Part shown: positions 1 to 6,851 of the stretch, one piece after another
Numbering within the stretch: the first letter of the stretch is position 1
Layout of the letters: each line of letters opens with the position of its first letter
DNA from: an uncultured Anaerolineales bacterium
GTDB taxonomy: Bacteria; Chloroflexota; Anaerolineae; Anaerolineales; Villigracilaceae
Assembly (NCBI GenBank): GCA_938008865.1
Contig: CALLJA010000445.1
Location: forward strand, 1 to 8,043
Length of the DNA stretch: 8,043 nucleotides
Direction: 5' to 3'
Made by a program: the position numbers and the translations under genes
The notes under the pieces: model-generated
The model's input: the letters and a program-made list of their open reading frames with translations, nothing else
What the model was told of the DNA's origin: nothing
Databases searched by the model: none

Positions 1-584
1 ATGCGCCCAGCGTATTCGGGCTTCCACAGGTCGGCCCAGGACTGTGGCGGATCGGTGACGGCATCGGTGTTGACAACAATCGAGTCGGTGCCCGCCAGGT
101 AGGGGATGGTGTATTTGTTACCCGGGTCGAAGTCTTTGTTCATCCAGCCCGCATCGAGGTTGCCGATGTTGGGCAGTTTGCTATGGTCGAGTTCCTGAAG
201 CAGCTCCTGACGGATCATCAGGCCGATGATATAGTCGGTTGGCTGGACCAGGTCGTAGGAGGCACCGCCAGCCGAGATCTTGGCGTACATCTCCTCATTA
301 CTGGAATATTCGTCGCGGTTCAACTTGATGCCATACACCAGTTCGAAGCAATCGAGCATATCCTGCGGGAAATATTCCGTCCAGACAAAGATGTTCAACT
401 CGGTCGAGGTAACCTCCATACGCGGGTTGGGTTCGGGACAGGTGAACCCGCTAGACGTCACCTTCGGGCCATCCGCAGAGGGCTCTTCGGCATCTCCTCC
501 GCTGCCGCCGCCTCCACAGGCGGCCAACAGCATGCTTGCTGCCACCAGGACGGCCAGCAATTTGAACAGGTTTGACGTTCTCAT
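1..584 (-). CDS. potD: PotD-like polyamine-binding lipoprotein (partial, 3' end beyond window)
   Basis: This is the substrate-capture subunit of a spermidine/putrescine ABC importer, anchored outside the membrane by a lipid. Reading from the ATG at 584-582 gives 194 residues without a stop before the window edge; E. coli PotD is about 348, so roughly the N-terminal half is present. Residues 1-22 form a signal peptide (basic RTSNLFK, hydrophobic core) ending in the lipobox LAAC with lipidated Cys23, then a GGGGSGG/acidic linker. The mature domain matches PotD: VWTEY (67-71), DEYSSNEEMYAK (91-102), SYDLVQPTDY (109-118), FDPGNKYTIPY (152-162) and SWADLWKPEY (182-191). Trp68, Thr69, Tyr71 and Tyr118 align with polyamine-contacting residues of E. 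coli PotD; the acidic specificity residues lie beyond the edge. AAAAGGAG seven bases upstream supports the start. Cys49 and Cys79 could form a disulfide. It follows potC by 57 bases and is surely in the same operon. Putrescine versus spermidine preference cannot be decided. Confidence 0.93.
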   Translation of the reverse strand, partial: MRTSNLFKLLAVLVAASMLLAACGGGGSGGDAEEPSADGPKVTSSGFTCPEPNPRMEVTSTELNIFVWTEYFPQDMLDCFELVYGIKLNRDEYSSNEEMYAKISAGGASYDLVQPTDYIIGLMIRQELLQELDHSKLPNIGNLDAGWMNKDFDPGNKYTIPYLAGTDSIVVNTDAVTDPPQSWADLWKPEYAGR

Positions 585-616
585 CTTCTCTCTCCTTTTA
601 CGAAATGATACGGTCA

Positions 617-637
617 CACGCGGGGTCGGTCCGCGCG
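617..637 (-). promoter_or_regulatory. intercistronic hairpin between potC and potD
   Basis: On the minus strand CGCGCGG and CCGCGTG pair over seven base pairs (one G-U) around a 7-base loop (624-630). The hairpin starts four bases after the potC stop codon and ends 21 bases before the potD Shine-Dalgarno core. No T-run follows it, so an intrinsic terminator is unlikely. Hairpins placed between permease and binding-protein genes often protect 3' mRNA ends or mark processing sites that let the binding protein be made in excess. That role is inference here; the pairing is seen directly. Confidence 0.5.
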
Positions 638-641
638 AGAT

Positions 642-1547
642 TTACGAAAGGTCAGCCTGCGGTTTTGCGTCGCGGCTTTGCAGCCATTGCAGCAACAAAA
701 CGGCCAGCAGCACGATCAGGATCCACACGGTCGAGAGCGCATTGACTTGCGGGGTGATGATGCGGCGCAGCAGGCCGTAGACGTAGATCGGCAGGGTGGT
801 CGAGCCTGGGCCATTGGTGAAGAAGGTAATCACAAAATCGTCGAGCGAGAGGGTGAAGGCCAGCAGCGCGCCCGAGAGCACACCCGGCAGGATCATGGGG
901 AAGGTCACGCGGCGGAAGGTGGTCCACTCGTTGGCGCCCAGGTCCATGGCGGCTTCCTCGTAGGCCTTGTCGAAGCCTTGCAGGCGGGCCTGTACCACCA
1001 GCGTGACGAAGGGCACCATGAAGGCAATATGACTGACCGTGACGGTGACGATGCCCATCGAAAGACGCGCGTCGCCCGTCAGCCCGAGCAGGCCGTTGAA
1101 CCAGCCGAAGAACTGGCTGAACAGGGTCAGGATGCCGATGCCCATCACGATCTCGGGGATGACGATCGGGATGTAAAGCGAGAGCTGCGAGAAGGGCTTG
1201 ATCTTGAAATCGTAGCGTTGAAGCGCAATGGCCGCCATGGTGCCAATAATGGTGGCGATGACGGTGGCGGTAAAGGCGATGGTGAGGGTGTTGCCCGCGG
1301 CTTCGAGCACGTCGTCGTTTTTCGAGAGGTCGCAGTACCAGTGGAAGGGTCCGCACGGGCTGGATTTGACCAGGCTGCCGTCCATCACCACGTTCTCGCT
1401 GAAAGCAGGGATGAACCCCTCGAAGGTGACGTTGATGCGCGAGGCGTTGAAGGAATACAACATCAAGCCGAGGATCGGGGCGTACAGGAAGATGTACACC
1501 AGCACGGTGGCCGTCAGGATGAGGGGAGAGCGGCGATGCGGGTTCAT
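642..1547 (-). CDS. potC: PotC, polyamine ABC transporter permease
   Basis: Inner-membrane permease subunit that pairs with PotB to form the translocation path of the polyamine importer. It has 301 residues against 264 in E. coli PotC. An N-terminal membrane segment lies at about 10-31, further hydrophobic segments at about 88-109, 122-146, 165-187, 217-240 and 270-290. The cytoplasmic EAA loop that docks onto the ATPase is clear (YEEAAMDLGANEWTTFRRV, 196-214, ending at the ILPG of 219-222). LSLDDFVITFFTNGP (233-247) is the typical PotC segment after it. The extra length lies mainly in the first extracytoplasmic loop (about 45-80), which holds the only two cysteines, Cys65 and Cys72. The ATG overlaps the potB stop in a 4-base ATGA, implying translational coupling. 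The closest alternative is another polyamine/opine/iron-type permease, but gene order and sequence favour PotC. Confidence 0.93.
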   Translation of the reverse strand: MNPHRRSPLILTATVLVYIFLYAPILGLMLYSFNASRINVTFEGFIPAFSENVVMDGSLVKSSPCGPFHWYCDLSKNDDVLEAAGNTLTIAFTATVIATIIGTMAAIALQRYDFKIKPFSQLSLYIPIVIPEIVMGIGILTLFSQFFGWFNGLLGLTGDARLSMGIVTVTVSHIAFMVPFVTLVVQARLQGFDKAYEEAAMDLGANEWTTFRRVTFPMILPGVLSGALLAFTLSLDDFVITFFTNGPGSTTLPIYVYGLLRRIITPQVNALSTVWILIVLLAVLLLQWLQSRDAKPQADLS

Positions 1548-2467
1548 GCGGCAATGATCTCCTCTCCGAAGCCGAACTTGCGCGTGTAGAAATAGGTCAC
1601 GATCAAGGTCAGCACCATCAGGATCAGCGAAGCAGCCGACCCGAAGGCAGGGTCGCGCGCATCGAGGAATTGGCGCTGGATCAGGTTACCCACCAGAATG
1701 TACTGCCGCCCGCCCAGGATGTCGGATACGATGAACGTGCCCATGACCGGGATGAAGACCAGGATCGTGCCCGCCACCACGCCGGGCATCGAGAGCGGCA
1801 GGGTGACACGCAGGAAGGTCTTGAACGGGCTGGCGCCCAGGTCTGCGGCGGCTTCATAGAGCGGATTCTCGATCTTCTCCAGCGAGGTGAAGATCGGCAG
1901 GATCATGAACGGCAGGAACTCGTACACCATGCCCACCAGCACCGCGCCCGGCGTGTATAGCAATTCAAGCGGCGCAAAGTTGATGCCGAGCCAGTGCGCC
2001 ACCGTGCCGATGATAATGTTGATCGCGCCCTCCTTACGCAACAACATCATCCAGGCATACACGCGGATGACGAAATTCGTCCACAGGGGGATCAGCACCA
2101 TGAACAGGAAGGTATTGCGGCGCTTCGGGTCGGCGCGGGCAATGAAATAAGCCAGCGGATAGGCCATCGCGATCACGATGGCGGTCGTGTTGAATGCGAG
2201 CAACAGGGAACGGCCCAGGATCTGGAGATAGAGCGGATCGAAGCAGGCGGCCTGCCCGTTGTCACAATTGGTGCTATAACCTGCCAGGCGCAGGTAGTTA
2301 TCCAGCGTGAAGGTATAGATCACATCGCCATCGGGACTGCGTTTTCCGAAACTAATGACAAGTGTCAGGATGAGCGGGATAATCAAAAGGACGAACAACC
2401 ACAGCGTGGTCGGCAGGGCCAGCAGCGTGCCCTGGGCAGACTTGTTCTCGCGGAGCCGCTTGAGCAT
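1544..2467 (-). CDS. potB: PotB, polyamine ABC transporter permease
   Basis: First permease subunit of the PotABCD importer, 307 residues (E. coli PotB is about 275-285). The N-terminal transmembrane segment is at about 16-40 and other membrane segments at about 86-110, 119-141, 172-193, 225-249 and 278-295. The EAA loop for the ATPase reads YEAAADLGASPFKTFLRV (204-221), followed by LPLSMPG. FIVSDILGGRQYILVGNLIQRQF (245-267) is characteristic of PotB. The first extracytoplasmic loop carries an insert with the only two cysteines, Cys68 and Cys75, in the same CX6C spacing as in PotC. Translation starts three bases after the potA stop; AAAAAGGA at the end of potA, eight bases before the ATG, serves as ribosome-binding site. 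The stop codon overlaps the potC start. Confidence 0.93.
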   Translation of the reverse strand: MLKRLRENKSAQGTLLALPTTLWLFVLLIIPLILTLVISFGKRSPDGDVIYTFTLDNYLRLAGYSTNCDNGQAACFDPLYLQILGRSLLLAFNTTAIVIAMAYPLAYFIARADPKRRNTFLFMVLIPLWTNFVIRVYAWMMLLRKEGAINIIIGTVAHWLGINFAPLELLYTPGAVLVGMVYEFLPFMILPIFTSLEKIENPLYEAAADLGASPFKTFLRVTLPLSMPGVVAGTILVFIPVMGTFIVSDILGGRQYILVGNLIQRQFLDARDPAFGSAASLILMVLTLIVTYFYTRKFGFGEEIIAA

Positions 2468-2470
2468 AGG

Positions 2471-3580
2471 TCAGTCCTTTTTCAGAACCAGGGCGTTCTC
2501 GGGCATCAGCATCAAGTCCACCTTCTGACCAACGGTGTAGAACGAACTCGGTTCGAGGCGCGAGATACGATTCTGCTCCCAGACCTTCAGGCGCAGTTCC
2601 CCCACCTGGACGACCACATGGGTATTCGAGCCGATATAGACCGTGCTGACGACCTGCCCGGAGAAGGTGTTCTGGCGCAGCGGGTGCTCGGTCAGGTGAA
2701 TCTTTTCGGGGCGGATGGAGATGAAAACCTGCTCACCGTTGACCAGTCCCTCCGAGGTGGGCGTGCCAACCACCTCCGCGTTTAAGGCAGGGACGAAGAC
2801 CGAGGCCTCGCTCCCCGACAGGGACTTAATCTGGCCTTCGAGGAAGTTCGACTCGCCGATAAACTCAGCCACGAAGCGGTTGCGCGGACGCTCGTAGATC
2901 TCCACCGGGGAACCCATCTGCATGACCCTGCCCTTGCTCATGACCGCAATACGGTCGGACATGGTCAGGGCCTCCTCTTGGTCGTGGGTCACGTAGATAA
3001 AGGTGATACCCAGTTGCTGCTGGAGCGCCTTGAGCTCGAGCTGCATTTCCTTGCGGAGTTTCAGGTCCAGCGCGCCGAGTGGCTCGTCGAGCAGGAGCAC
3101 TTCGGGGGTCTTGACCAGGGCGCGGGCCAGGGCCACGCGCTGCTGCTGCCCACCGGAGAGTTGCTTCGGGCGGCGGTTCTCCATCCCCAGCAACTGCACC
3201 ATCTCCAGAGAGCGTCTGACGCGCTTCTGTATCTCATCCTTTTTGGCGCCTTCCATTTCGAGGCCGAAGGCCAAGTTTTGGAAGACGGACATGTGTTGAA
3301 ACAGGGCGTAATTCTGGAAGACGGTGTTCACCTTGCGCTGGAAGGGCGGCGTGTGCCCCATCGGTTTTCCTTCGATGAACACCTCGCCTTCGGTGGGCCA
3401 CTCGAACCCGGCGATCATACGCAGGGAGGTGGTCTTGCCGCAGCCCGACGAGCCTAACATTGAGAAGAATTCCCCATTCTGGATCTGCATATCTACGTGG
3501 TCCACCGCGTTCAGATGGGTTCCCTCCGGGGTCTTGAAGGTCTTGACCACGTCGCGCAACTCAACCGCAAATTCACTCAT
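2471..3580 (-). CDS. potA: PotA, polyamine ABC transporter ATPase
   Basis: Cytoplasmic ATPase that powers polyamine import through PotB/PotC. It has 369 residues from the chosen start (E. coli PotA 378). Seen in order: Walker A GSSGCGKTT (43-51, Lys49), Q-loop Gln89 in VFQNYALF, signature LSGGQQQR (141-148), Walker B VLLLDEP (161-167, catalytic Glu166), D-loop GALD, switch His199, then a C-terminal TOBE-type regulatory region (about 245-366) including ISIRPEKI (287-294). The open frame extends 14 codons further upstream to an ATG at 3622, but that extension lacks family similarity. The ATG at 3580 has GGAGGAG six bases before it and gives the expected N terminus (MSEFAVELRDVVKTF). It is the first gene of the pot unit, 53 bases downstream of the predicted transcription start. 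Confidence 0.95.
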   Translation of the reverse strand: MSEFAVELRDVVKTFKTPEGTHLNAVDHVDMQIQNGEFFSMLGSSGCGKTTSLRMIAGFEWPTEGEVFIEGKPMGHTPPFQRKVNTVFQNYALFQHMSVFQNLAFGLEMEGAKKDEIQKRVRRSLEMVQLLGMENRRPKQLSGGQQQRVALARALVKTPEVLLLDEPLGALDLKLRKEMQLELKALQQQLGITFIYVTHDQEEALTMSDRIAVMSKGRVMQMGSPVEIYERPRNRFVAEFIGESNFLEGQIKSLSGSEASVFVPALNAEVVGTPTSEGLVNGEQVFISIRPEKIHLTEHPLRQNTFSGQVVSTVYIGSNTHVVVQVGELRLKVWEQNRISRLEPSSFYTVGQKVDLMLMPENALVLKKD

Positions 3581-3586
3581 CACCTG

Positions 3587-3593
3587 CTCCTCC
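3587..3593 (-). promoter_or_regulatory. Shine-Dalgarno site fixing the potA start
   Basis: GGAGGAG on the minus strand, six bases from the ATG at 3580-3578. It decides between this start and the longer in-frame ATG at 3622, which has no comparable site. Confidence 0.85.
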
Positions 3594-3639
3594 GATTTCC
3601 ATGATGCAGTGGCGAACAGCATCGTAGTTCAAGCCGGGT

Positions 3640-3667
3640 ATTATAGTCCGATTTGGCAATTATGCAA
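3640..3667 (-). promoter_or_regulatory. sigma-70-type promoter for potABCD
   Basis: On the minus strand a perfect -10 box TATAAT (3645-3640) is preceded by TTGCAT (3667-3662), four of six matches to TTGACA, with a 16-base spacer (3661-3646). Transcription would begin near 3633, giving an untranslated leader of about 53 bases before potA. The -10 box is exact and the surroundings are unusually AT-rich for this window. The promoter lies downstream of the hairpin that ends the aminotransferase gene, which fits a separate transporter unit. Confidence 0.75.
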
Positions 3668-3678
3668 TAAACCGGCGG

Positions 3679-3690
3679 CGGAAATTTCCG
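3679..3690. promoter_or_regulatory. 12-bp palindrome upstream of the potA promoter (possible operator)
   Basis: CGGAAATTTCCG is a perfect 12-bp inverted repeat, 11 bases upstream of the -35 box and centred about 51-52 bases before the predicted transcription start. That position suits a dimeric activator or an upstream-binding repressor. No second copy was seen in the window. The regulator is unknown, and a chance palindrome cannot be excluded. Confidence 0.4.
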
Positions 3691-3705
3691 AGCGCCATCA
3701 AACAG

Positions 3706-3741
3706 GCGGCTCCAGTCGCCTACAAAACCGACTGGAGCCGC
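3706..3741 (-). terminator. hairpin terminator after the aminotransferase gene
   Basis: GCGGCTCCAGTCG (3706-3718) and CGACTGGAGCCGC (3729-3741) are perfect 13-bp inverted repeats around a 10-base loop. The stem begins 21 bases after the TAG stop of the aminotransferase gene. On the minus strand it is followed by CTGTTTGATGG, so the U-run is weak. Strength and position favour a transcription terminator or mRNA 3' end stabiliser. The potA promoter just beyond it supports a unit boundary. Confidence 0.7.
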
Positions 3742-3762
3742 TGACCCGGGTGAAATGAGAAG

Positions 3763-5124
3763 CTATACGGCCTGAGCCACCTCGGCCACAGCTTCATCCA
3801 GGCGGGACAGGCCTTCGTCGATCTCATCGTAAGTGATGACCAGCGGCGGCTCGATGCGGATGGTCTGGGCGCTGGTCAGGGTCCCGGCTACCAGCACGCC
3901 GCGTTTGAAGAGCGCCGCCGCCACTTGTCCGCCGATTTCGGGCGTCTGGAAGTGCTGCCCGATCAGCAGGCCTTTGCCGGTCACGGCCTTGTACACCTGC
4001 GGGAACTTCTCGGCCAGGGCCTGGACTCTCGGCATGATGTACTCGCCCTTCTCGCGGGCCGCCTCCCACAGCCTGTCGCGGACCGTGATGTTGATGGCTG
4101 CAATGGCCGCCGAGCAGGCCAGCGCGCCGCCACCCGTAGTGGTGGTTTGCAGAAAGGGGTTGGGGTACATGAAAGGTTGAAAGATTTCCTCGGTGGTGCA
4201 GACGGCGCAGATAGGCATCACGCCGCCGCCCAATGATTTGGCCACCGCAATGATGTCGGGCACGACGTTCCAGTGCTCCACGCCCCACAGTTTACCGGTG
4301 CGGCCCAGGCCGGTCTGCACTTCGTCGGCGATCAACAGGGCGCCGTATTTTTTCGTGGCGGCGCGGATGCGCGGCCAGAAGTCATCCGGCGGGACGATGC
4401 CGCCCGCCTCGCCCTGGATCGGCTCCATGAGCACGGCCGCCACGCCAATGCCAACCTTGTCGCAGATGTCCAACTGACGCTCGACCGCCTCCGCGTCGCC
4501 GAATGGGACGTGATAGACCGGCCCCCCGTACATCATGCCCACGGGCTGGCGGTAATCAGCCTTGCCCATCATCGAGAGCGAGCCCATCGTCTTGCCATGG
4601 AACCCTTTCACCGAGACAATAAAGGCCTGCTTCTGGGTGTAGACCTTGGCAATCTTGATGGCCGCCTCAATGGCCTCGGTGCCGCTGGCTGCAAACCATG
4701 AGTATTTCAGATCGCCAGGGGTGATTTCGGCCAGCAGGCGAGCCAGCACGCCGCGCAGAGGGTCGATCAATTCCTGGCTGGGCATGGGGGTGCGCAACAA
4801 TTGCGCCTGTACCGCAGCCACCACCTCTGGATGACTCCAGCCCAGGTCCATCATGCCGAAGCCGCCCAGGAAGTCGATATATTTGCGACCCAGCACATCC
4901 TCGAAGGTTGCGCCACGCCCGGTCCACTCGGTGGCGGCCCATTGCCCGGCCTGCGTCACAGATTTACGATAATCCAGCCAGCCCTTGTTGAAATTTTCGG
5001 CAAAGTTCTGCATCGACTGTTCGATGATCCATTTACCGAGTTCCTCCGGCGGACGCTCAGGGTTCTTGATGATATCCAACCACTTCTGGGCATATTCTTG
5101 TGCTGCATTCAGGTTTTGAGGCAT
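3763..5124 (-). CDS. patA: PatA-like putrescine aminotransferase (class III, PLP)
   Basis: Predicted cytoplasmic PLP enzyme moving the amino group of putrescine (or a related diamine) to 2-oxoglutarate or pyruvate; the product 4-aminobutyraldehyde cyclises to pyrroline. It has 453 residues (E. coli PatA 459) and follows PatA closely: LDYRKSVTQAG (50-60), CLGGFG-like FLGGFG (85-90), PSQELIDPLR (115-124), SGTEAIEAA (148-156), FHGKTMGSLS (175-184), EPIQGEAGG (234-242), ADEVQTGLGRTGK (266-278, Asp267 contacts the PLP ring nitrogen), AKSLGGGVMPI (295-305) with PLP-binding Lys296, and RIEPPL (423-428). The PatA substrate-side FGGNPLACAAA appears as TGGGALACSAA (330-340). The frame is open for 33 more codons to 5223, overlapping the symporter gene, but AAAGGAG six bases before the ATG at 5124 and the family N terminus favour the shorter form. 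Ornithine or GABA aminotransferase is less likely; exact substrate is inferred. Confidence 0.9.
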   Translation of the reverse strand: MPQNLNAAQEYAQKWLDIIKNPERPPEELGKWIIEQSMQNFAENFNKGWLDYRKSVTQAGQWAATEWTGRGATFEDVLGRKYIDFLGGFGMMDLGWSHPEVVAAVQAQLLRTPMPSQELIDPLRGVLARLLAEITPGDLKYSWFAASGTEAIEAAIKIAKVYTQKQAFIVSVKGFHGKTMGSLSMMGKADYRQPVGMMYGGPVYHVPFGDAEAVERQLDICDKVGIGVAAVLMEPIQGEAGGIVPPDDFWPRIRAATKKYGALLIADEVQTGLGRTGKLWGVEHWNVVPDIIAVAKSLGGGVMPICAVCTTEEIFQPFMYPNPFLQTTTTGGGALACSAAIAAINITVRDRLWEAAREKGEYIMPRVQALAEKFPQVYKAVTGKGLLIGQHFQTPEIGGQVAAALFKRGVLVAGTLTSAQTIRIEPPLVITYDEIDEGLSRLDEAVAEVAQAV

Positions 5125-5130
5125 ATCGTT

Positions 5131-5137
5131 CTCCTTT
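5131..5137 (-). promoter_or_regulatory. Shine-Dalgarno site fixing the aminotransferase start
   Basis: AAAGGAG on the minus strand, six bases from the ATG at 5124-5122. It rules in the short start over the in-frame ATG at 5223 inside the symporter gene. Confidence 0.85.
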
Positions 5138-5144
5138 GGTATAT

Positions 5145-5175
5145 AGACCCCAAGGCCCCGAAGACCTAAGGGTCT
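5145..5175 (-). promoter_or_regulatory. strong UUCG-type hairpin between symporter and aminotransferase genes
   Basis: The minus-strand RNA folds on itself over 31 bases. An outer arm AGACCCT (5175-5169) pairs with GGGGTCT (5151-5145). After one U-U mismatch, an inner arm AGGTC (5167-5163) pairs with GGCCT (5157-5153) around a UUCGG loop, giving twelve pairs including two G-U. It begins seven bases after the symporter stop and ends seven bases before the aminotransferase Shine-Dalgarno site. No U-run follows, so it is probably not a full terminator. An mRNA processing or stability element, or a partial attenuator tuning the aminotransferase, is more likely. A competing small hairpin AAGACC/GGTCTT uses part of the same bases. 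Confidence 0.6.
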
Positions 5176-5182
5176 TTCTAAC

Positions 5183-6850
5183 TTACTTGTCATATTCTTC
5201 GGGGCGCAGTTTGCGCAGCGCATCTCTGATGGGCATCAGGCCGATGAAACGGAATGGATTCGTATCGAGCAGTTTGCCATCCACATCGGTGATGGCCATA
5301 GGCGGGTTCTGCTTCTGGGTCGCCAGCGAGACCACCACCATGAAGAGAATGGACAACAGGAAGGCGGGCAGGGAAGCAATGTAAACCGCATCCCAGAAGG
5401 CACAATCCGTGCTGACGGCACGGTCGGCCAGCAGGCTCAAGTCACCGCCAGTGCAGACCAGCGCGGTCGAGTCACCACCCAGGCCGAAGTTGTAGGCCAC
5501 CCAGGTCAGGATCGCCCAGGAGGCCCAGCCGCCAACTACTGCCGAAACGGCCCCATATCCATTGCCCTTCTTCCAGTACATACCAAAGATGAAGGGCGTG
5601 ACCAGGCCCACCAGCAGCAAGGTCCAGGCTACTACGCCTAGTTCGTAGATGACCTGGGCCGTCAAAGCAAAGACGATACCGATCAGGCCGTTGACGCCAA
5701 CCATGATGCGTGTCCACTTGACCTCGCTGACCGCATCCAGTTTTTTGCCGATAAGCGGAAACAAGTTCTGAGTCACGACAGATGCGCCCGCCAGAAGGGA
5801 ACTATCTGAAGTGCTCATCAGCGCCGAGGTCAGGGCAGCCATAAAGATGGCGGTCAAGATGGGCGGCACATATTGCAGGGCCGCGCTCACCAATACGCCA
5901 TCGGGGTTGTCCATGGCGGGGTTGAGCTTGAACATCATGATACCGATCAGCGGCGACATGATACCGAAGAACAGATATAACGCGCCTGCCAGGTAGGTAC
6001 CCCATACTGCCGTGGATTCATTGCGGGCTGACATGGAACGCTGGAACAGATCCTGGGTCGGGATCGAGCCGAGGCCGACAGAAAGCCAGGCCGCGATCCA
6101 GTACATCCAACCCATCGAGCCGAAATAGCCAAGGTATCCGGCTCCGCTTGCCATATCGGGCAGCAGGGTAAATGGCGTGGGGTTGTACAATGTAGACTCG
6201 ATGCCGGTCAGTCCGCTCCAGCCGCCAACCTGGTACAACACGAAACCAAAGATCAGCGCTACACCGCCCGCCGTGAAGAACATCTGGATGAAATCCAGAA
6301 GGGTATCGGCCAACATACCGCCCAGCATGGTGTAACCGGTGACCCAGGCCGCCACCAGAATCATACCTGCCTGGACCGGCACGCTGGGGAAGAGAGCATT
6401 GACAATCGTGCCAGCCGCCACCATCTGCGCGCCCGTCCACACGAAGTAGGTCATCAATTGGGCGATGGACGCCATAATGGTCATCCACTTGCCGTAGCGG
6501 TGCTCGAAGAAGTCCACCACGGTCAGATAACGAGCACGGCGCATCAGGCGGGTGAAGAAAAAGCCCGAGATGAAGAGACAGGCCGCCGCCCCAAATGGGT
6601 CGAAGATCACACCCTGAAAACCGTACTGATACCCCGAGGAGGAGGCTCCCATGAGGGTCTCGGCGGCAAACCAGGTAGCCATGACCGACGCGCCGACCAT
6701 GTAGATGGGCAGGCTGCGTCCCGCCACCACATAATCGGCGGCATTTGAAATCTTACGCGATGCCCAGATGCCGACGCCCATGCGGACCGCGAAGAAGCCT
6801 ACGATGAACGTCACGATCAACCAAACGTACTGATAGCCTTGCAGATCCAT
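5183..6850 (-). CDS. sodium:solute symporter (SSS family)
   Basis: Inner-membrane secondary transporter of the SSS family (relatives PutP, PanF, SGLT), driving solute uptake with sodium. It has 555 residues with about 13 hydrophobic segments: roughly 8-28, 49-70, 85-105, 122-145, 158-178, 188-208, 243-265, 283-306, 328-350, 380-402, 404-424, 434-455 and 489-510. Family marks are ADYVVAGRSLP (38-48), the Ala/Thr/Glu-rich ATWFAAETLMGASSSGYQYG (58-77) and STSDSSLLAGASVVTQNLF (346-364). Ser346/Thr347 align with the sodium-binding Ser340/Thr341 of PutP. Cys466 and Cys483 lie in the predicted external loop before the last segment. AAAGGAG seven bases upstream supports the ATG, and that site lies in a structured leader. 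The substrate cannot be read from sequence; its place between a semialdehyde dehydrogenase and a putrescine aminotransferase suggests an amine, GABA, beta-alanine or similar amino acid. Confidence 0.93.
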   Translation of the reverse strand: MDLQGYQYVWLIVTFIVGFFAVRMGVGIWASRKISNAADYVVAGRSLPIYMVGASVMATWFAAETLMGASSSGYQYGFQGVIFDPFGAAACLFISGFFFTRLMRRARYLTVVDFFEHRYGKWMTIMASIAQLMTYFVWTGAQMVAAGTIVNALFPSVPVQAGMILVAAWVTGYTMLGGMLADTLLDFIQMFFTAGGVALIFGFVLYQVGGWSGLTGIESTLYNPTPFTLLPDMASGAGYLGYFGSMGWMYWIAAWLSVGLGSIPTQDLFQRSMSARNESTAVWGTYLAGALYLFFGIMSPLIGIMMFKLNPAMDNPDGVLVSAALQYVPPILTAIFMAALTSALMSTSDSSLLAGASVVTQNLFPLIGKKLDAVSEVKWTRIMVGVNGLIGIVFALTAQVIYELGVVAWTLLLVGLVTPFIFGMYWKKGNGYGAVSAVVGGWASWAILTWVAYNFGLGGDSTALVCTGGDLSLLADRAVSTDCAFWDAVYIASLPAFLLSILFMVVVSLATQKQNPPMAITDVDGKLLDTNPFRFIGLMPIRDALRKLRPEEYDK

Positions 6851-6851
6851 G

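Noticed and set aside
183..780. Plus-strand open frames across the first 780 bases
   Set aside because: They lie opposite the real PotD reading frame and the end of potC. The minus-strand frame gives a lipobox and PotD motifs.
678..1589. Long plus-strand open frame (303 codons) opposite potC
   Set aside because: It mirrors the codon pattern of potC; the product is a low-complexity string rich in Gly, His, Glu, Asp and Arg with no recognisable domain, while potC on the other strand is unambiguous.
1994..2785. Plus-strand open frame (263 codons) spanning the potB-potA junction
   Set aside because: Antisense to two clear genes, with biased composition and no domain. Open antisense frames are expected in GC-rich coding DNA.
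3581..3622. Extended PotA start at 3622
   Set aside because: The extra 14 residues match nothing in PotA and include the GGAGGAG site that serves the ATG at 3580.
5125..5223. Extended N terminus of the aminotransferase starting at 5223
   Set aside because: It would overlap the symporter gene by 41 bases, passes through the intergenic hairpin and lacks family similarity; the ATG at 5124 has an excellent ribosome-binding site.
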